A DNA stretch of 56,873 bases from an uncultured Algibacter sp. (GTDB taxonomy: Bacteria; Bacteroidota; Bacteroidia; Flavobacteriales; Flavobacteriaceae): assembly GCA_947502405.1 (NCBI GenBank), contig CANMZT010000019.1:1-56873 (forward strand), in the 5' to 3' direction. The notes under the pieces are model-generated. The model saw nothing but the letters and a program-made list of their open reading frames with translations, was not told the DNA's origin and made no database searches. Shown here piece after piece: positions 1-9,700 of this stretch. The stretch's first letter is position 1. Each line of letters starts with the position of its first letter. Made by a program: the position numbers and the translations under genes.

Positions 1-65
1 TGCGTATATCATAACCTTATTCCTCTCTTTGGTTCTTTATGATTAAATATGAAATTTAGTGAATT

Positions 66-200
66 GCTAAGTTAAGAGGTATAAACTGTATTGCTAGCTT
101 TTAGCCAACTTGGGAAAGTCCTCGCGGACTTTCTAATCCGTAATTATTTACTTACTTTTAGGCTTGACAAACCCGCAACAAAGCTTATACAGAACCGTTA
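66..200 (-). repeat. Dispersed repeat family B, copy 1
   Basis: Read on the minus strand it starts TAACGGTTCT at 200. It has a perfect 8-bp hairpin GAAAGTCC-GCGA-GGACTTTC (133-114) with a GNRA loop, then AGCAAT and TTATACC blocks ending near 66-76. A second copy in the opposite orientation lies at 56082-56210 with the same order of blocks. One stem pair is swapped between the copies (G-C here, A-T there). The function is unknown; it is non-coding. Confidence 0.6.
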
Positions 201-261
201 AACGAACCTCTACAAAAACACAAACTCCTTTTGAGTAAACGAAAAGTTAACAAATTAGCCT

Positions 262-344
262 GCGTTAGGGATTGCAGTGGAAAGCCCACAGCGACGTAGG
301 AGCGAGGACTTGCAGCGTAAAGCCCGACCCTTGTGGTAACGCCC
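262..344 (+). repeat. Dispersed repeat family A, copy 1
   Basis: Bounded by GCGTTA and TAACGC ends. It contains two degenerate copies of a GGA-TTGCAG-GGAAAGCC module and a final small hairpin next to TAACGC. It lies 27 nt past the stop codon of the minus-strand acyl-CoA dehydrogenase gene. The rest of 1-370 holds only this, repeat B copy 1 and AT-rich sequence. Confidence 0.65.
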
Positions 345-370
345 AAATTATAAGTTTAAAAAAAAGTAAT

Positions 371-1537
371 TTAAGTTGCTGGCTTATACTCCTTTTTATC
401 AATGATGATTTTTGCTAATATCTCTCGGAGTATCTCTGAAGTTCCGCCACCTATTGGTCCTAACCTACTGTCGCGTAACAAACGCGCCATAGGATATTCT
501 TCCATGTAACCGTAACCACCTAAAAATTGTAGGCATTGGTAAATAACATCGTCAGCAACTTTTGTAGATTTAAGTTTAGACATGGTAGCTTCTTTTACAA
601 CATACTCGCCTTTATCTAACCTTGCTGTAACAGCGTAATTAAAGGTTTTGCAAAACTCCATTTCTGTGTATAGGTCTGACATATTGTGCCTTAAGGCCTG
701 AAATTTATCGATGGTTTTACCAAACGCTTGACGCTCGCTCATGTATTGCAATGCATATTCTAAGGCGAATTCTGCACGGGCATGGGCATTAACTCCCATT
801 ATTAATCGCTCTAAGGAAAAGTGTTGCATGATATATGAAAAGCCTTGATTTTCTTTTCCCAGAAGGTTTTCTGCTGGTACTTTTACATTATCAAAGGCTA
901 TCTCGCCAGTGTCTGATGCACGCCACCCTAGTTTATCTAGTTTGGTTGCAGATACGCCATCCATTTCTCTGTCTAAAACAAATATGCTAATGCCTTTATT
1001 ACCAAGTTCTGGGGATGTTTTTGCTGCTACAACTAAATAGTCGCTTGTTACACCATTGGTTATAAATGTTTTTGATCCGTTTATAATGTAATGGTCTCCA
1101 TCTTTTACAGCCGTGGTTCTCATACCAGCTACATCGCTCCCGCCAAACGGTTCTGTGATACCTAAACAGCCTATTTTTTCGCCTGTGATACTTGGTACTA
1201 AATATTTTTGTTTGATAGCTTCATCACCTTCGGCATTTAAATGCGTCATAGCTAAATAGGCGTGCGCCCATATTGCTGCAGCAAAACCTCCTGAATTTAT
1301 TTTCTGAAGTTCTTCTAAGAAAATAACGGTGTAAAACAAATCTAAGTTCATCCCACCGTAAGCTTCTGGGTAATTGATACCAAAGAATCCCATTTCTCCG
1401 AATTCTTTCCAGATAAAACGCTCAATAGTTCCTGTTTTCTCCCATTTTTCAATATGTGGGACTACTTCTTTCTTTAAAAAATGTTGAAGGCTTTTTCTAA
1501 AAAGATTATGCTCTTCGGTGAAGTACATGCTATTCAT
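371..1537 (-). CDS. Acyl-CoA dehydrogenase family protein
   Basis: A 388-residue flavoenzyme for alpha,beta-desaturation of an acyl-CoA, passing electrons to ETF. FAD and substrate motifs are visible: GITEPFGGSDVAG near 126-139, INGSKTFITNG near 152-162, RQAFGKTIDKFQ near 269-280, and FLGGYGYMEEYP near 338-349. The usual catalytic Glu of the C-terminal YEGT motif is missing (PIGGGTSEI, 361-369). As in isovaleryl- and long-chain acyl-CoA dehydrogenases, the base is probably the Glu of SLERL (E243). Its start codon abuts the stop codon of the HhH gene at 1538, so the two may be co-transcribed. The exact substrate cannot be read from sequence. Confidence 0.9.
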   Translation of the reverse strand: MNSMYFTEEHNLFRKSLQHFLKKEVVPHIEKWEKTGTIERFIWKEFGEMGFFGINYPEAYGGMNLDLFYTVIFLEELQKINSGGFAAAIWAHAYLAMTHLNAEGDEAIKQKYLVPSITGEKIGCLGITEPFGGSDVAGMRTTAVKDGDHYIINGSKTFITNGVTSDYLVVAAKTSPELGNKGISIFVLDREMDGVSATKLDKLGWRASDTGEIAFDNVKVPAENLLGKENQGFSYIMQHFSLERLIMGVNAHARAEFALEYALQYMSERQAFGKTIDKFQALRHNMSDLYTEMEFCKTFNYAVTARLDKGEYVVKEATMSKLKSTKVADDVIYQCLQFLGGYGYMEEYPMARLLRDSRLGPIGGGTSEILREILAKIIIDKKEYKPAT

Positions 1538-2425
1538 TTAATTTTCTTTTTCGAAGTGCAAATATAATTCAATTATCTTGATTTTATTTACAGGGAAGTC
1601 TTTAACTTTTGTTAATTCGTTTATTGTTTTATAGCCTTCACGAAGCTGACGCTGCTCTATGATGCTATGTGCCAAATCATAATCTATATGTGGAATGGTT
1701 ACTAGATCGTCAACTGTTGCTGAATTTACATTTATCTTTTCAACTGTTTTTGGTGTTTTTACTGTAAAATGGTTGATTATTTTCTCTATAGTTTCAGGAG
1801 TTAATCCGTAAACATCGTTTAACTGCACATCGGCTATAAAGCCACCTCTGGATTTATTTCTGAATTTTATAATACGCTCTGAAAGTACTTTACCTACACC
1901 ATTTACTTTTTGAAGTTCTTGTACCGTTGCTGTGTTCAAATCTTGTTTTTGTGTGTAGGTTTTAGGTTTATTATTGTAACTATATGATGCATTATTTTTA
2001 GACTTAGGCTTAGTAACCCATTCTGGAAATTTGAAATACGGAGATATTGTAGCCAATAGCGAATCAGAAACTTTTGTGACTTCTTGAAACTGTTTTGCTG
2101 AGTTAATCCATTTATCTTGCTTCCGGAATGTTAGAAGTCTATCGATTTCTTCATTAGACATTCCTAAAGTAGCTCCTTTATAATCTGTAATGAAATTAGG
2201 ATTAAATGGATAAACTTTTGGTTTTCTTGATTCAATTTCAATACGCTTAAGAGAATCAATTTCTTTGGTGAATTTTGAGAGTTCTTCTTGATTAACCAGT
2301 ACCTCTTGGGAAGAGAGATCAACAAAAAAGTAAATGCATTGAAAAATAACTATAAGTATTAGTAATAAAAAAATCCCATTCCGTTGTTTTTTTGAAAACG
2401 TGAAATGGGATTTAAAATTTTGCAT
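1538..2425 (-). CDS. Helix-hairpin-helix protein, ComEA-like, membrane anchored
   Basis: A 295-residue protein with a short basic N-terminus, one membrane segment at about 17-36, then a soluble region. It carries tandem helix-hairpin-helix modules: DLNTATVQELQKVNGVGKV near 163-181 and INVNSATVDDLVTIPHID near 231-248. The repeated N-(T/S)A-T-x-x-(E/D)L signature is that of ComEA/T2SK-type HhH domains, which bind DNA without sequence specificity. Bacterial ComEA is the DNA receptor for transformation, but anchored Flavobacteriaceae proteins of this type are uncharacterised. It sits 15 nt downstream of the symporter gene and directly upstream of the acyl-CoA dehydrogenase gene. Confidence 0.8.
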   Translation of the reverse strand: MQNFKSHFTFSKKQRNGIFLLLILIVIFQCIYFFVDLSSQEVLVNQEELSKFTKEIDSLKRIEIESRKPKVYPFNPNFITDYKGATLGMSNEEIDRLLTFRKQDKWINSAKQFQEVTKVSDSLLATISPYFKFPEWVTKPKSKNNASYSYNNKPKTYTQKQDLNTATVQELQKVNGVGKVLSERIIKFRNKSRGGFIADVQLNDVYGLTPETIEKIINHFTVKTPKTVEKINVNSATVDDLVTIPHIDYDLAHSIIEQRQLREGYKTINELTKVKDFPVNKIKIIELYLHFEKEN

Positions 2426-2440
2426 GTACTAATGTACTTT

Positions 2441-4045
2441 TTAACTTTTCATGCCTTTTATAGCATCCATGTATTTATTTAATTCCTTTTTAACTTTTGG
2501 TGCAAGTAAGACTAAACCAATCATATTTGGAACCATCATAGCAAAAACCATAGCATCAGAAAATCCTATTACCGAACCTAAACTTGCTGCAGCACCTACA
2601 ACAACAAATAAACAAAATAATATTTTATATGAGTATTCTGCTTTTTTAGTTCTACCGAATAAATACGACCATCCTTGAAATCCGTAATACGACCAAGATA
2701 TCATAGAACTAAATGCAAATAATACTACCGCTATTGTTAAGACGTATGGGAACCATGAGATAGCAGATTCAAAAGCCCCTGAGGTTAATAATATGGCTTG
2801 CGCATCATTTAAAGATGCATTTTCTGCCGCTACATTTCCAGTGATAATTAATACTAAAGCTGTCATGGTACAAACCACAACTGTATCAATAAATGGCTCT
2901 AATAAAGCAACCATACCTTCACTAGCAGCATATTTAGTTTTTACTGCTGAGTGCGCAATAGAAGCCGAACCAATACCTGCTTCGTTTGAAAACGCAGCAC
3001 GCCTGAATCCTTGTACTAAAACACCAACAGCCCCACCTGCAATACCTTCTGGACTAAACGCTCCATTAAAAATTTGAGCAAATGCATCACCAATCATATT
3101 GAAATTTGCAAAAATTACAAATAATGAAGCTGCTACATAAATAGCAACCATAAACGGTACAATCTTATCTGTAACCTTTGCTATCTTTTTAATCCCACCA
3201 ATAATTACAATACCAACTAGGATAGCCATCACAACTCCAAAAGCCCATCCATACCCGTGAAGAAATGAATTTTCTCCTCCAGTAATATTTTCTACTAACT
3301 GAAACGCTTGGTTTACTTGAAACATGTTTCCGCCACCAAATGACCCTCCGATAACAAAAATGGCGAATAACACTGCCAACACTTTACCTAAACCACCTAG
3401 TCCTTTTGATTTTAGACCTTTTGTTAGATAATACATTGGACCACCATATACTGTTCCATCATCTTCAATATCTCTATATTTTACACCTAGTGTACATTCT
3501 ACAAATTTTGAAGCCATTCCTAATAACCCAGCAATAATCATCCAAAATGTAGCTCCTGCTCCACCAATGGAAACCGCTATAGCAACTCCAGCAATATTAC
3601 CTAAGCCAACTGTTGCTGATAATGCTGCTGTTAGCGCTTGGAAGTGTGATACCTCGCCCTCATGCCCTTCTATTCTGATAGTATCGGGGTTATCTTCCTC
3701 ATCTGTGAATTTAGATTTTGAAATTTCTACTTTATGATCTTCTCGCCCTTCTAAATCGTCATATTTACCTCTTACTATATTTACAGAAGTAAAAAATCCT
3801 CTGAAATTGATAAAATTGAAATAAAAAGTAAAATATAATGCACCTAAAATCAATGGAAATAATACCCAATACACACTAATTGTATCCGTAAATGGTATTT
3901 GATAAAAAACAGCATTTACAAACCAACCTGTAGCATCACCAAATTTTTCATCAATGATTTGATCTATTCCTTTTTCGGCGGTCTCTTGTGCAAATGTTAA
4001 AACTGGAATTATTAATGTGAATATTGAAAGAAGATACTTCTTCAT
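2441..4045 (-). CDS. Sodium:alanine symporter family (AGCS) transporter
   Basis: A 534-residue inner-membrane carrier expected to import alanine, glycine or a similar small amino acid with Na+. The AGCS signature region is clear at about 140-195 (ALSATVGLGNIAGVAIAV, GMASKFVECTLGVKYRD, YGGPMYYL), as is the FRRAAFSNEAGIGSA block near 347-361 that lines the substrate path. There are about eleven hydrophobic segments. The first 19 residues look like a cleavable signal peptide (LTFAQE), which is common in Bacteroidota members of the family. A charged cytoplasmic insertion (about 93-128) separates the first helices from the core. Substrate not determined from sequence. Confidence 0.92.
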   Translation of the reverse strand: MKKYLLSIFTLIIPVLTFAQETAEKGIDQIIDEKFGDATGWFVNAVFYQIPFTDTISVYWVLFPLILGALYFTFYFNFINFRGFFTSVNIVRGKYDDLEGREDHKVEISKSKFTDEEDNPDTIRIEGHEGEVSHFQALTAALSATVGLGNIAGVAIAVSIGGAGATFWMIIAGLLGMASKFVECTLGVKYRDIEDDGTVYGGPMYYLTKGLKSKGLGGLGKVLAVLFAIFVIGGSFGGGNMFQVNQAFQLVENITGGENSFLHGYGWAFGVVMAILVGIVIIGGIKKIAKVTDKIVPFMVAIYVAASLFVIFANFNMIGDAFAQIFNGAFSPEGIAGGAVGVLVQGFRRAAFSNEAGIGSASIAHSAVKTKYAASEGMVALLEPFIDTVVVCTMTALVLIITGNVAAENASLNDAQAILLTSGAFESAISWFPYVLTIAVVLFAFSSMISWSYYGFQGWSYLFGRTKKAEYSYKILFCLFVVVGAAASLGSVIGFSDAMVFAMMVPNMIGLVLLAPKVKKELNKYMDAIKGMKS

Positions 4046-4153
4046 AAGATATTTGTGTTAGTTAGTTTTTATTGAAAGATTCTTACTAATTGCAAGCAAG
4101 ATGCTAAAAAAAAATGATTTTTTAAAACAAAGGCTGTTAAAATAGCAAATTCG

Positions 4154-5173
4154 CTAATCGATTCCGTACTCTGAATTCAACGCTTCTATCTGTTCTGGTC
4201 TCCCTAAAACAATAATTCTTGAATTAGGAGCTAACTCTAATTCTGCCTCAGGATTAACTAGATATTCGCCATTTTCATTCTTATAACCAATAACGCTGCA
4301 TCCTGTTTTTTTACGAAGGTCTAAATCTCTAATTGTTCTGCCTTTATTTGATTTAAATAGCTTTTCAACATCTACTTCTTCAATATTAATGTTTGACTTA
4401 CCAACAATAGATAAATTATCAATAAACTCCATTAAACCTGGAACAACTACTAAAGATGCCATATGGTCACCTCCAATCTTATCAGGTAAAATAACATTAT
4501 CTGCTCCAGCAAACTTTAATTTATCATAAGAAGATTCATTGGATGCGCGACTAATAATATTCATTTTACTATTTAATTGTCTTGCAGAAAGTACTACAAA
4601 CAAATTATCAGCATCATTAGGTAATGCCGATATAAAACATGCTGCTCTATCAACCCCTGCAGTAACTAAAACTTCATCTTCATTGGCGTTTCCTATTACA
4701 TAAGATACATTATCAAGTTGCAAACGCTCTTCCATATCTTTATCTTTCTCAATAACCACAAATTGTTTGTTATAAGCTGCTAACTTTCTTGCTGCTTGCT
4801 TACCATTTCTGCCATAGCCACAAATAACGATGTGGTTTTTAAAACTATCAATCTTTTTTTGCATCTTTTTGTGTTTTAATTCTTCAACATCATTTTTACT
4901 CAAAATATACTCGGTGATAATAGATAAAGCATAACCTACTATAACAACACTTGCTAAAATTAAGAAAATTGTAAATATTTTAGACTGGTCATCTAAAGGC
5001 ATAACCTCACCAAAACCAACAGTTGTCATGGTTATTACAGTCATATAAAGAGCATCAATCCACGAGTATCCAGAAATCATCACATAACCAAAAACACCAA
5101 TCATTAAAATAACAATCAGCAAAAAAATGGCCGTGTAAATCTTAGTTCTAAAAAATTTTATAAGTGGATTCAT
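4154..5173 (-). CDS. Potassium channel with RCK (TrkA-N/TrkA-C) domains
   Basis: A 339-residue inner-membrane K+ channel. Two membrane helices (about 13-33 and 66-88) flank a pore loop with selectivity filter TVGFGE (51-56; usual TVGYGD with Y to F and D to E). A cytoplasmic RCK domain follows, with Rossmann motif VICGYGRNG (116-124), and a TrkA-C domain near 260-339. The architecture is that of MthK-like channels gated by ligand binding to the RCK ring. The start overlaps the end of the PspC gene by 4 bp, indicating translational coupling. Confidence 0.9.
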   Translation of the reverse strand: MNPLIKFFRTKIYTAIFLLIVILMIGVFGYVMISGYSWIDALYMTVITMTTVGFGEVMPLDDQSKIFTIFLILASVVIVGYALSIITEYILSKNDVEELKHKKMQKKIDSFKNHIVICGYGRNGKQAARKLAAYNKQFVVIEKDKDMEERLQLDNVSYVIGNANEDEVLVTAGVDRAACFISALPNDADNLFVVLSARQLNSKMNIISRASNESSYDKLKFAGADNVILPDKIGGDHMASLVVVPGLMEFIDNLSIVGKSNINIEEVDVEKLFKSNKGRTIRDLDLRKKTGCSVIGYKNENGEYLVNPEAELELAPNSRIIVLGRPEQIEALNSEYGID

Positions 5174-5397
5174 AAATCAAAAACCGATGAGCGTTTTGTG
5201 TATATTAAATCTTTAATACGCATCCAAAATGCTAAAAACATATATAAAGCAAAACCAAATCCTACAGTAACGAAGGTTACATACATAAAAGATGTTCTAA
5301 CCACTTTGGCTCTAATCCCAAAACGATCTGCAATACGCTGACAAACGTAATATCCATGCTTTTGAAAAAACAATAAAGGCTTATAAATATTGTTCAT
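5170..5397 (-). CDS. Small PspC-domain membrane protein
   Basis: 75 residues. It matches the PspC fold: GYYVCQRIADRFGIRAKVVR followed by a single long hydrophobic helix (about 38-60, VTFVTVGFGFALYMFLAFW) and a basic tail. Stand-alone PspC proteins are envelope-stress-related membrane proteins. Here it overlaps the K+ channel gene by an ATGA junction, so the pair is likely translated together. Whether it modulates the channel is inference only. Confidence 0.75.
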   Translation of the reverse strand: MNNIYKPLLFFQKHGYYVCQRIADRFGIRAKVVRTSFMYVTFVTVGFGFALYMFLAFWMRIKDLIYTKRSSVFDL

Positions 5398-5440
5398 GTT
5401 GCAATTTAAGACTTCCTTTTTTAGTTTAAAAGTTTAAACC

Positions 5441-6712
5441 CTATTTATTGATTAATGAATTTCCTATGGCGCATTGTAAACATTTATTTTTGTCACAATA
5501 CGCTGTTTTAAGTTGAATTAAAGACTGTGACTGTAATGCAGATTTTGAAACTTTTTTAAGCTTATTGAAAGTCTCTATAATCGTATTTTTTTCTGAAGCT
5601 ATTGTTGATGCTAACTCTATTAAATTAGTATTTACTTCTTCTCCTTTCTGTTTTGAATAACTAAATTTTAAGGGTAGAATCGTATTAATTAATAATAAAT
5701 CAATAAATGATTTTGATATCATTTTAGTTGAAGCCTTTGATTCTTTTTGAAACGTATAATGCGTTTTCCAAAATTCGGAAGTAGAAACTTTGAAAAGCTC
5801 ATAAAAATCGTCTCTCCTTTTTGTTTGAATAACTTTTGAAAACAAATTTTGATGCTTGTTATACAAACTGGCTAATTGAGATAAACGTATTGTTGGAAAG
5901 TTTGGTGGCCTTAGCCTAAAAAACTGTAATGGCAAAACCTGACTATTTTGAAGATTAAATTTTTGCTTCAAGAAATTGTACTCTTTTGCCAAATTTGAGT
6001 AATATGGATGCTCTACTTCCTCGTTTAGCAACCCTGATTGACCAAATAACAAGGCTTCAATAATGTGTTGATTAGATTGCGTTTTCCTTATTATTGAAAA
6101 GTCAATAGAATTACCTAAACTGAAAAAGGCATCGCCATTAACTTTTAGTCCAAAATTTTTAGTTAGCATTTTGAACAGAACAGCTTCCCAATCATTTTTA
6201 GACGATTTCAACAAACTATCAATAGTTTCGGATTTTCGTTCTAGTCTATCAAAATATAACCGTTCTAACCAATTATTTAAAACAAACTCATCCACTGAAG
6301 CAAAATCATTTTCACAATTAATCCAAGTATCCTTTTTGGAAAATAACTCATGATAATTATCTAGTAAAGTTGTATCAATGCAATTTTTCAACTCTAAAGT
6401 AGGTATTGCTGAATTATCTTTTCTAAATACATCCGTATCTTCTTCCCAAACCACATGGAGTATAACATTATCATAGGCTGTATCTTGTTCATGATTATGC
6501 AAAAACCAATCTGAAGATTTTAAATGAATCTCAACATTTCCCGCCCAAAGTTGCTCTCCAATTTTAATTTTAGCATTAAAAAAATCTGGACCAGAATTAA
6601 AGTTATGTTGCCCTACGTTAGAAATAACAACAGCTTCCCCTTTAGTTGTTTTTAAATTACTAAAATCAAATTTCTTATGTTTCCAGATGTAGTGTAAAAA
6701 ATCTTCTTGCAT
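5441..6712 (-). CDS. DUF2851 family protein
   Basis: A 423-residue protein belonging to the Bacteroidota-specific DUF2851 family. The N-terminal region MQEDFLHYIWKHKKFD and the block NFNSGPDFFNAKIKIG followed by WAGNVEIHLKSSDWFLHNH are its hallmarks. The WAGNVEIH and D/H residues resemble a nuclease-like core, but the function is not established. The C-terminus carries a C-x4-C-x2-C cluster (CDKNKCLQC, near 409-417) that could bind metal. No signal peptide is seen, so it is cytoplasmic. It lies 28 nt downstream of the large secreted fusion gene. Confidence 0.85.
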   Translation of the reverse strand: MQEDFLHYIWKHKKFDFSNLKTTKGEAVVISNVGQHNFNSGPDFFNAKIKIGEQLWAGNVEIHLKSSDWFLHNHEQDTAYDNVILHVVWEEDTDVFRKDNSAIPTLELKNCIDTTLLDNYHELFSKKDTWINCENDFASVDEFVLNNWLERLYFDRLERKSETIDSLLKSSKNDWEAVLFKMLTKNFGLKVNGDAFFSLGNSIDFSIIRKTQSNQHIIEALLFGQSGLLNEEVEHPYYSNLAKEYNFLKQKFNLQNSQVLPLQFFRLRPPNFPTIRLSQLASLYNKHQNLFSKVIQTKRRDDFYELFKVSTSEFWKTHYTFQKESKASTKMISKSFIDLLLINTILPLKFSYSKQKGEEVNTNLIELASTIASEKNTIIETFNKLKKVSKSALQSQSLIQLKTAYCDKNKCLQCAIGNSLINK

Positions 6713-6740
6713 GTTAGATTTTGCTTAATATTTAACAGTG

Positions 6741-9700
6741 TTATACTTTGCCTTTCTTAACAACAATGATTTTTGACTGACCATTTTTTCTAACAATATA
6801 AAAACCTGAAGCCAAATTCTCAGGCAATTCCATTTCAATACTGTTTGTATTACTATTGTAAATTTTATTTAGAGGCGTAATCTGTCTTCCAATCATATCA
6901 AAAATGAATATTCTATCTTCCATATCTGAATTTAAGATAGTTATTTTACTATTTAATACTGGAGATGGAAACACTTGTAAACGACTTGAATCTTTTTCAG
7001 TAGTACTAAAATAAGGAACAGCAAAATTAAACGCTTCTATACCTACTTTTTTTCCTATAATTCTACCAGGAATATCATCTGCAGGCGGGTGTATCCCACC
7101 CCAAATTCTGGATAAACTACACTGGTCTGATGCATCTCGATAAGTAGCCCATTGTAAATTAACATCTACAGAAGGCCCTTCTTCAAAAACTAAAAATTTA
7201 TTTTTTTCCGCTTTAAATTCACCCAAACCTCCTGGAAAAAACTCGCTCCCTGTAATAGCTGTAAGTACCTCAGCGGCGGCTCTAGAATATGTTGAATGCC
7301 CAGAAACGTATCCTGCAAAAGGTGGTGTTACAAAATTTGGTCTTTGGTATGGCCACCAATTTTCTGCTAAAATCCATCCAACTCCAGCTACATCTGTTTC
7401 TGTATTACCTATAAAATCGTGCCCCTTCCAAGTATATAATTTTATCTTATTGATATGCTCGCCATTTATTCCAGATAGCGGATCGTTTTCTGAAACCAAT
7501 TCAATATAATCTGGTATTAACGCAATACCCTCTGAGTTATAATTTGGAGCATTAACATCTGAACTTTGACCCCTAGAAGCCATATATCTAATTGCTGAAA
7601 TAGGTCGGATATAATCATACCATCCTTTAATACTCCAAGCAGCTATTGCTGCATCGTGCATAGCACCACCTAAAATAAAATATGATTTTACATCCCATTC
7701 TAAAGGACTAAGAGTCACACCTGTTCCTGTAAACCGTCTTTCTAATAAAGGGTTATCATTAACATAATTCAAGATGGTAAACCAATGCCCTGGTGGTGTT
7801 TCCGAATCTGGTCCATCTGCCCAAAACTCAGCTAAAACTCTTGCATAATCCCCTCTAGGAACAATTTGTTCTTGATAAGGCTGTTGCGTTATTGGATTTA
7901 TATTTCGCCCTAAACTAATATCTCCTCCTTCAAAAAACTTATAAAAATTAGGATGCGCTTCATAGCTTGTTGGCAAATTATTAAAATCAATATTTCCTAT
8001 AGCCTTAGGTGAAATATCCCAAAAAACATTATCTGAAGTATCAAGATGCGATTGCCAAATTGAAACCATGGAAAACCCCCATTTGTATGCTTCAGAAGCT
8101 ATTCTATCATTTTCATTTAAGTAAGGTGGCGTATCGGGATCGTGAAAAACACTATATGAGTTACCATCTCTGTTATATATTGTTTTTTCATTATCTGTTA
8201 AAGCAAAACTATTTACAGCACCCCATTCTGGACTTAGAAAATCAATAATATCTCCCTCTATAAGGTTTCCGCTCTGATCTACAAACCCGTTTAAACTTAA
8301 TGGTTGCCATCTGTTTGGATTTGTAGATAAAAAATCATCAGACAAATTTGGATTTAGCGCTTCATTAATGGGTTGATAAAATGCATTATCATAATCAGAC
8401 TGCTCTCTAGAGCCATCTTGATTTCCATAAGCTATTAATATTTTAGCTATATAATTTCCTAGCGCACGTGCATCTCCAGAGGTATAATTGGAATCTGTAA
8501 AATTCAAATCATACCCTAATTGCTCCATAATTAAATCTAATCTTTCTTGTGTTTCTTGAGCTCCAGGTGACATCCTAAACCGATGACTCAATAACCTATA
8601 AGCTGCATAACTTATGGCTTTTTTTCTTGATTCGGCTATGGATTCTAATGGTGTAAAACTTAAAAGCTCACTACTAAACCCTTTTACAGTATTTCCAATT
8701 AAATAGGGTCGTGCTTCTTTACTATAAACAGCCCAAGCATCATATACCGCTACACTGGTGTGAAATAAGTTTCTAGCATGTACGGTTGGTCTCGCAAAAT
8801 CGTTTCGGATAGCTTCAAGTAAAGCCTCATTCCATATTCTAGCTATTGAGGTGTTTTCTGGTATATTTTGCGCGTTTAGCTGAACAGTTTTAACAACAGT
8901 TTTACTTAAACATGAATTATTAAACTCCCGCACCAAAAGCCTTCCCTCAGGTTCTATATGCCATCTTACCGTTACAGTTTCTGAGTTTTGACCCTCCAAT
9001 AGCTCTCCTCCTTCTATTTCCCAAATTGCAATTGCCCCCTCTTCTAAAGGATAGGTGTACGTTTCTGTTTTGTAAAAAGATGATGTATCTGAACCGTCAA
9101 TAATTTTTGAAGTTAAATATTCACAGGTGCCATTATCTAGTGTTGCTATGGGGTTAAAGTTACACGAATCCGGATCTGTACATCCATAAATTTTTTGGCT
9201 AGGTTGAATATTTAGTACAGTATATCCATTTCCTTCAGTAGCTTTTATAAAGGTATTAGTTTCTGGAGATTCTAGGGTTTCTTCTAAACCAGACGGCCAA
9301 CTTATTTTTAGTTGACTAATAGTAGCATTTGAAGGCAACCCGAAATGAACAGGTTGCATGCTTTGGCTTAAAAAGCCTATGCCATTAAAGTAACGGATGA
9401 TGTTACCTTCTGAAGTAGATAGTTCTAGTTTAGTTCCAATAGCACTTCTGTTTGAAGTTGTTCCTTCTAAGCTTACTTTAAACCATTTTAAAGTTGAACT
9501 TTCATCAAAATTTAAAAGTTTATTTTCATAAAAAAACGATTTAGACTCTCCATTTGTAACAAATAAATCCAAATCTCCATCATTATCATAATCAAAATCA
9601 AGAGCTTCAACACTTTTGGTAATTTCTGCTAATCCCGATGTATTGGATTCATCTTGAAAAGTATTTTGACCTTCCTGAATTAAATTTTTATAATATCTAT

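Noticed and set aside
2793-3077. 94-residue open frame opposite the alanine symporter
   Set aside because: It lies antisense within conserved transporter sequence and shows no family features.
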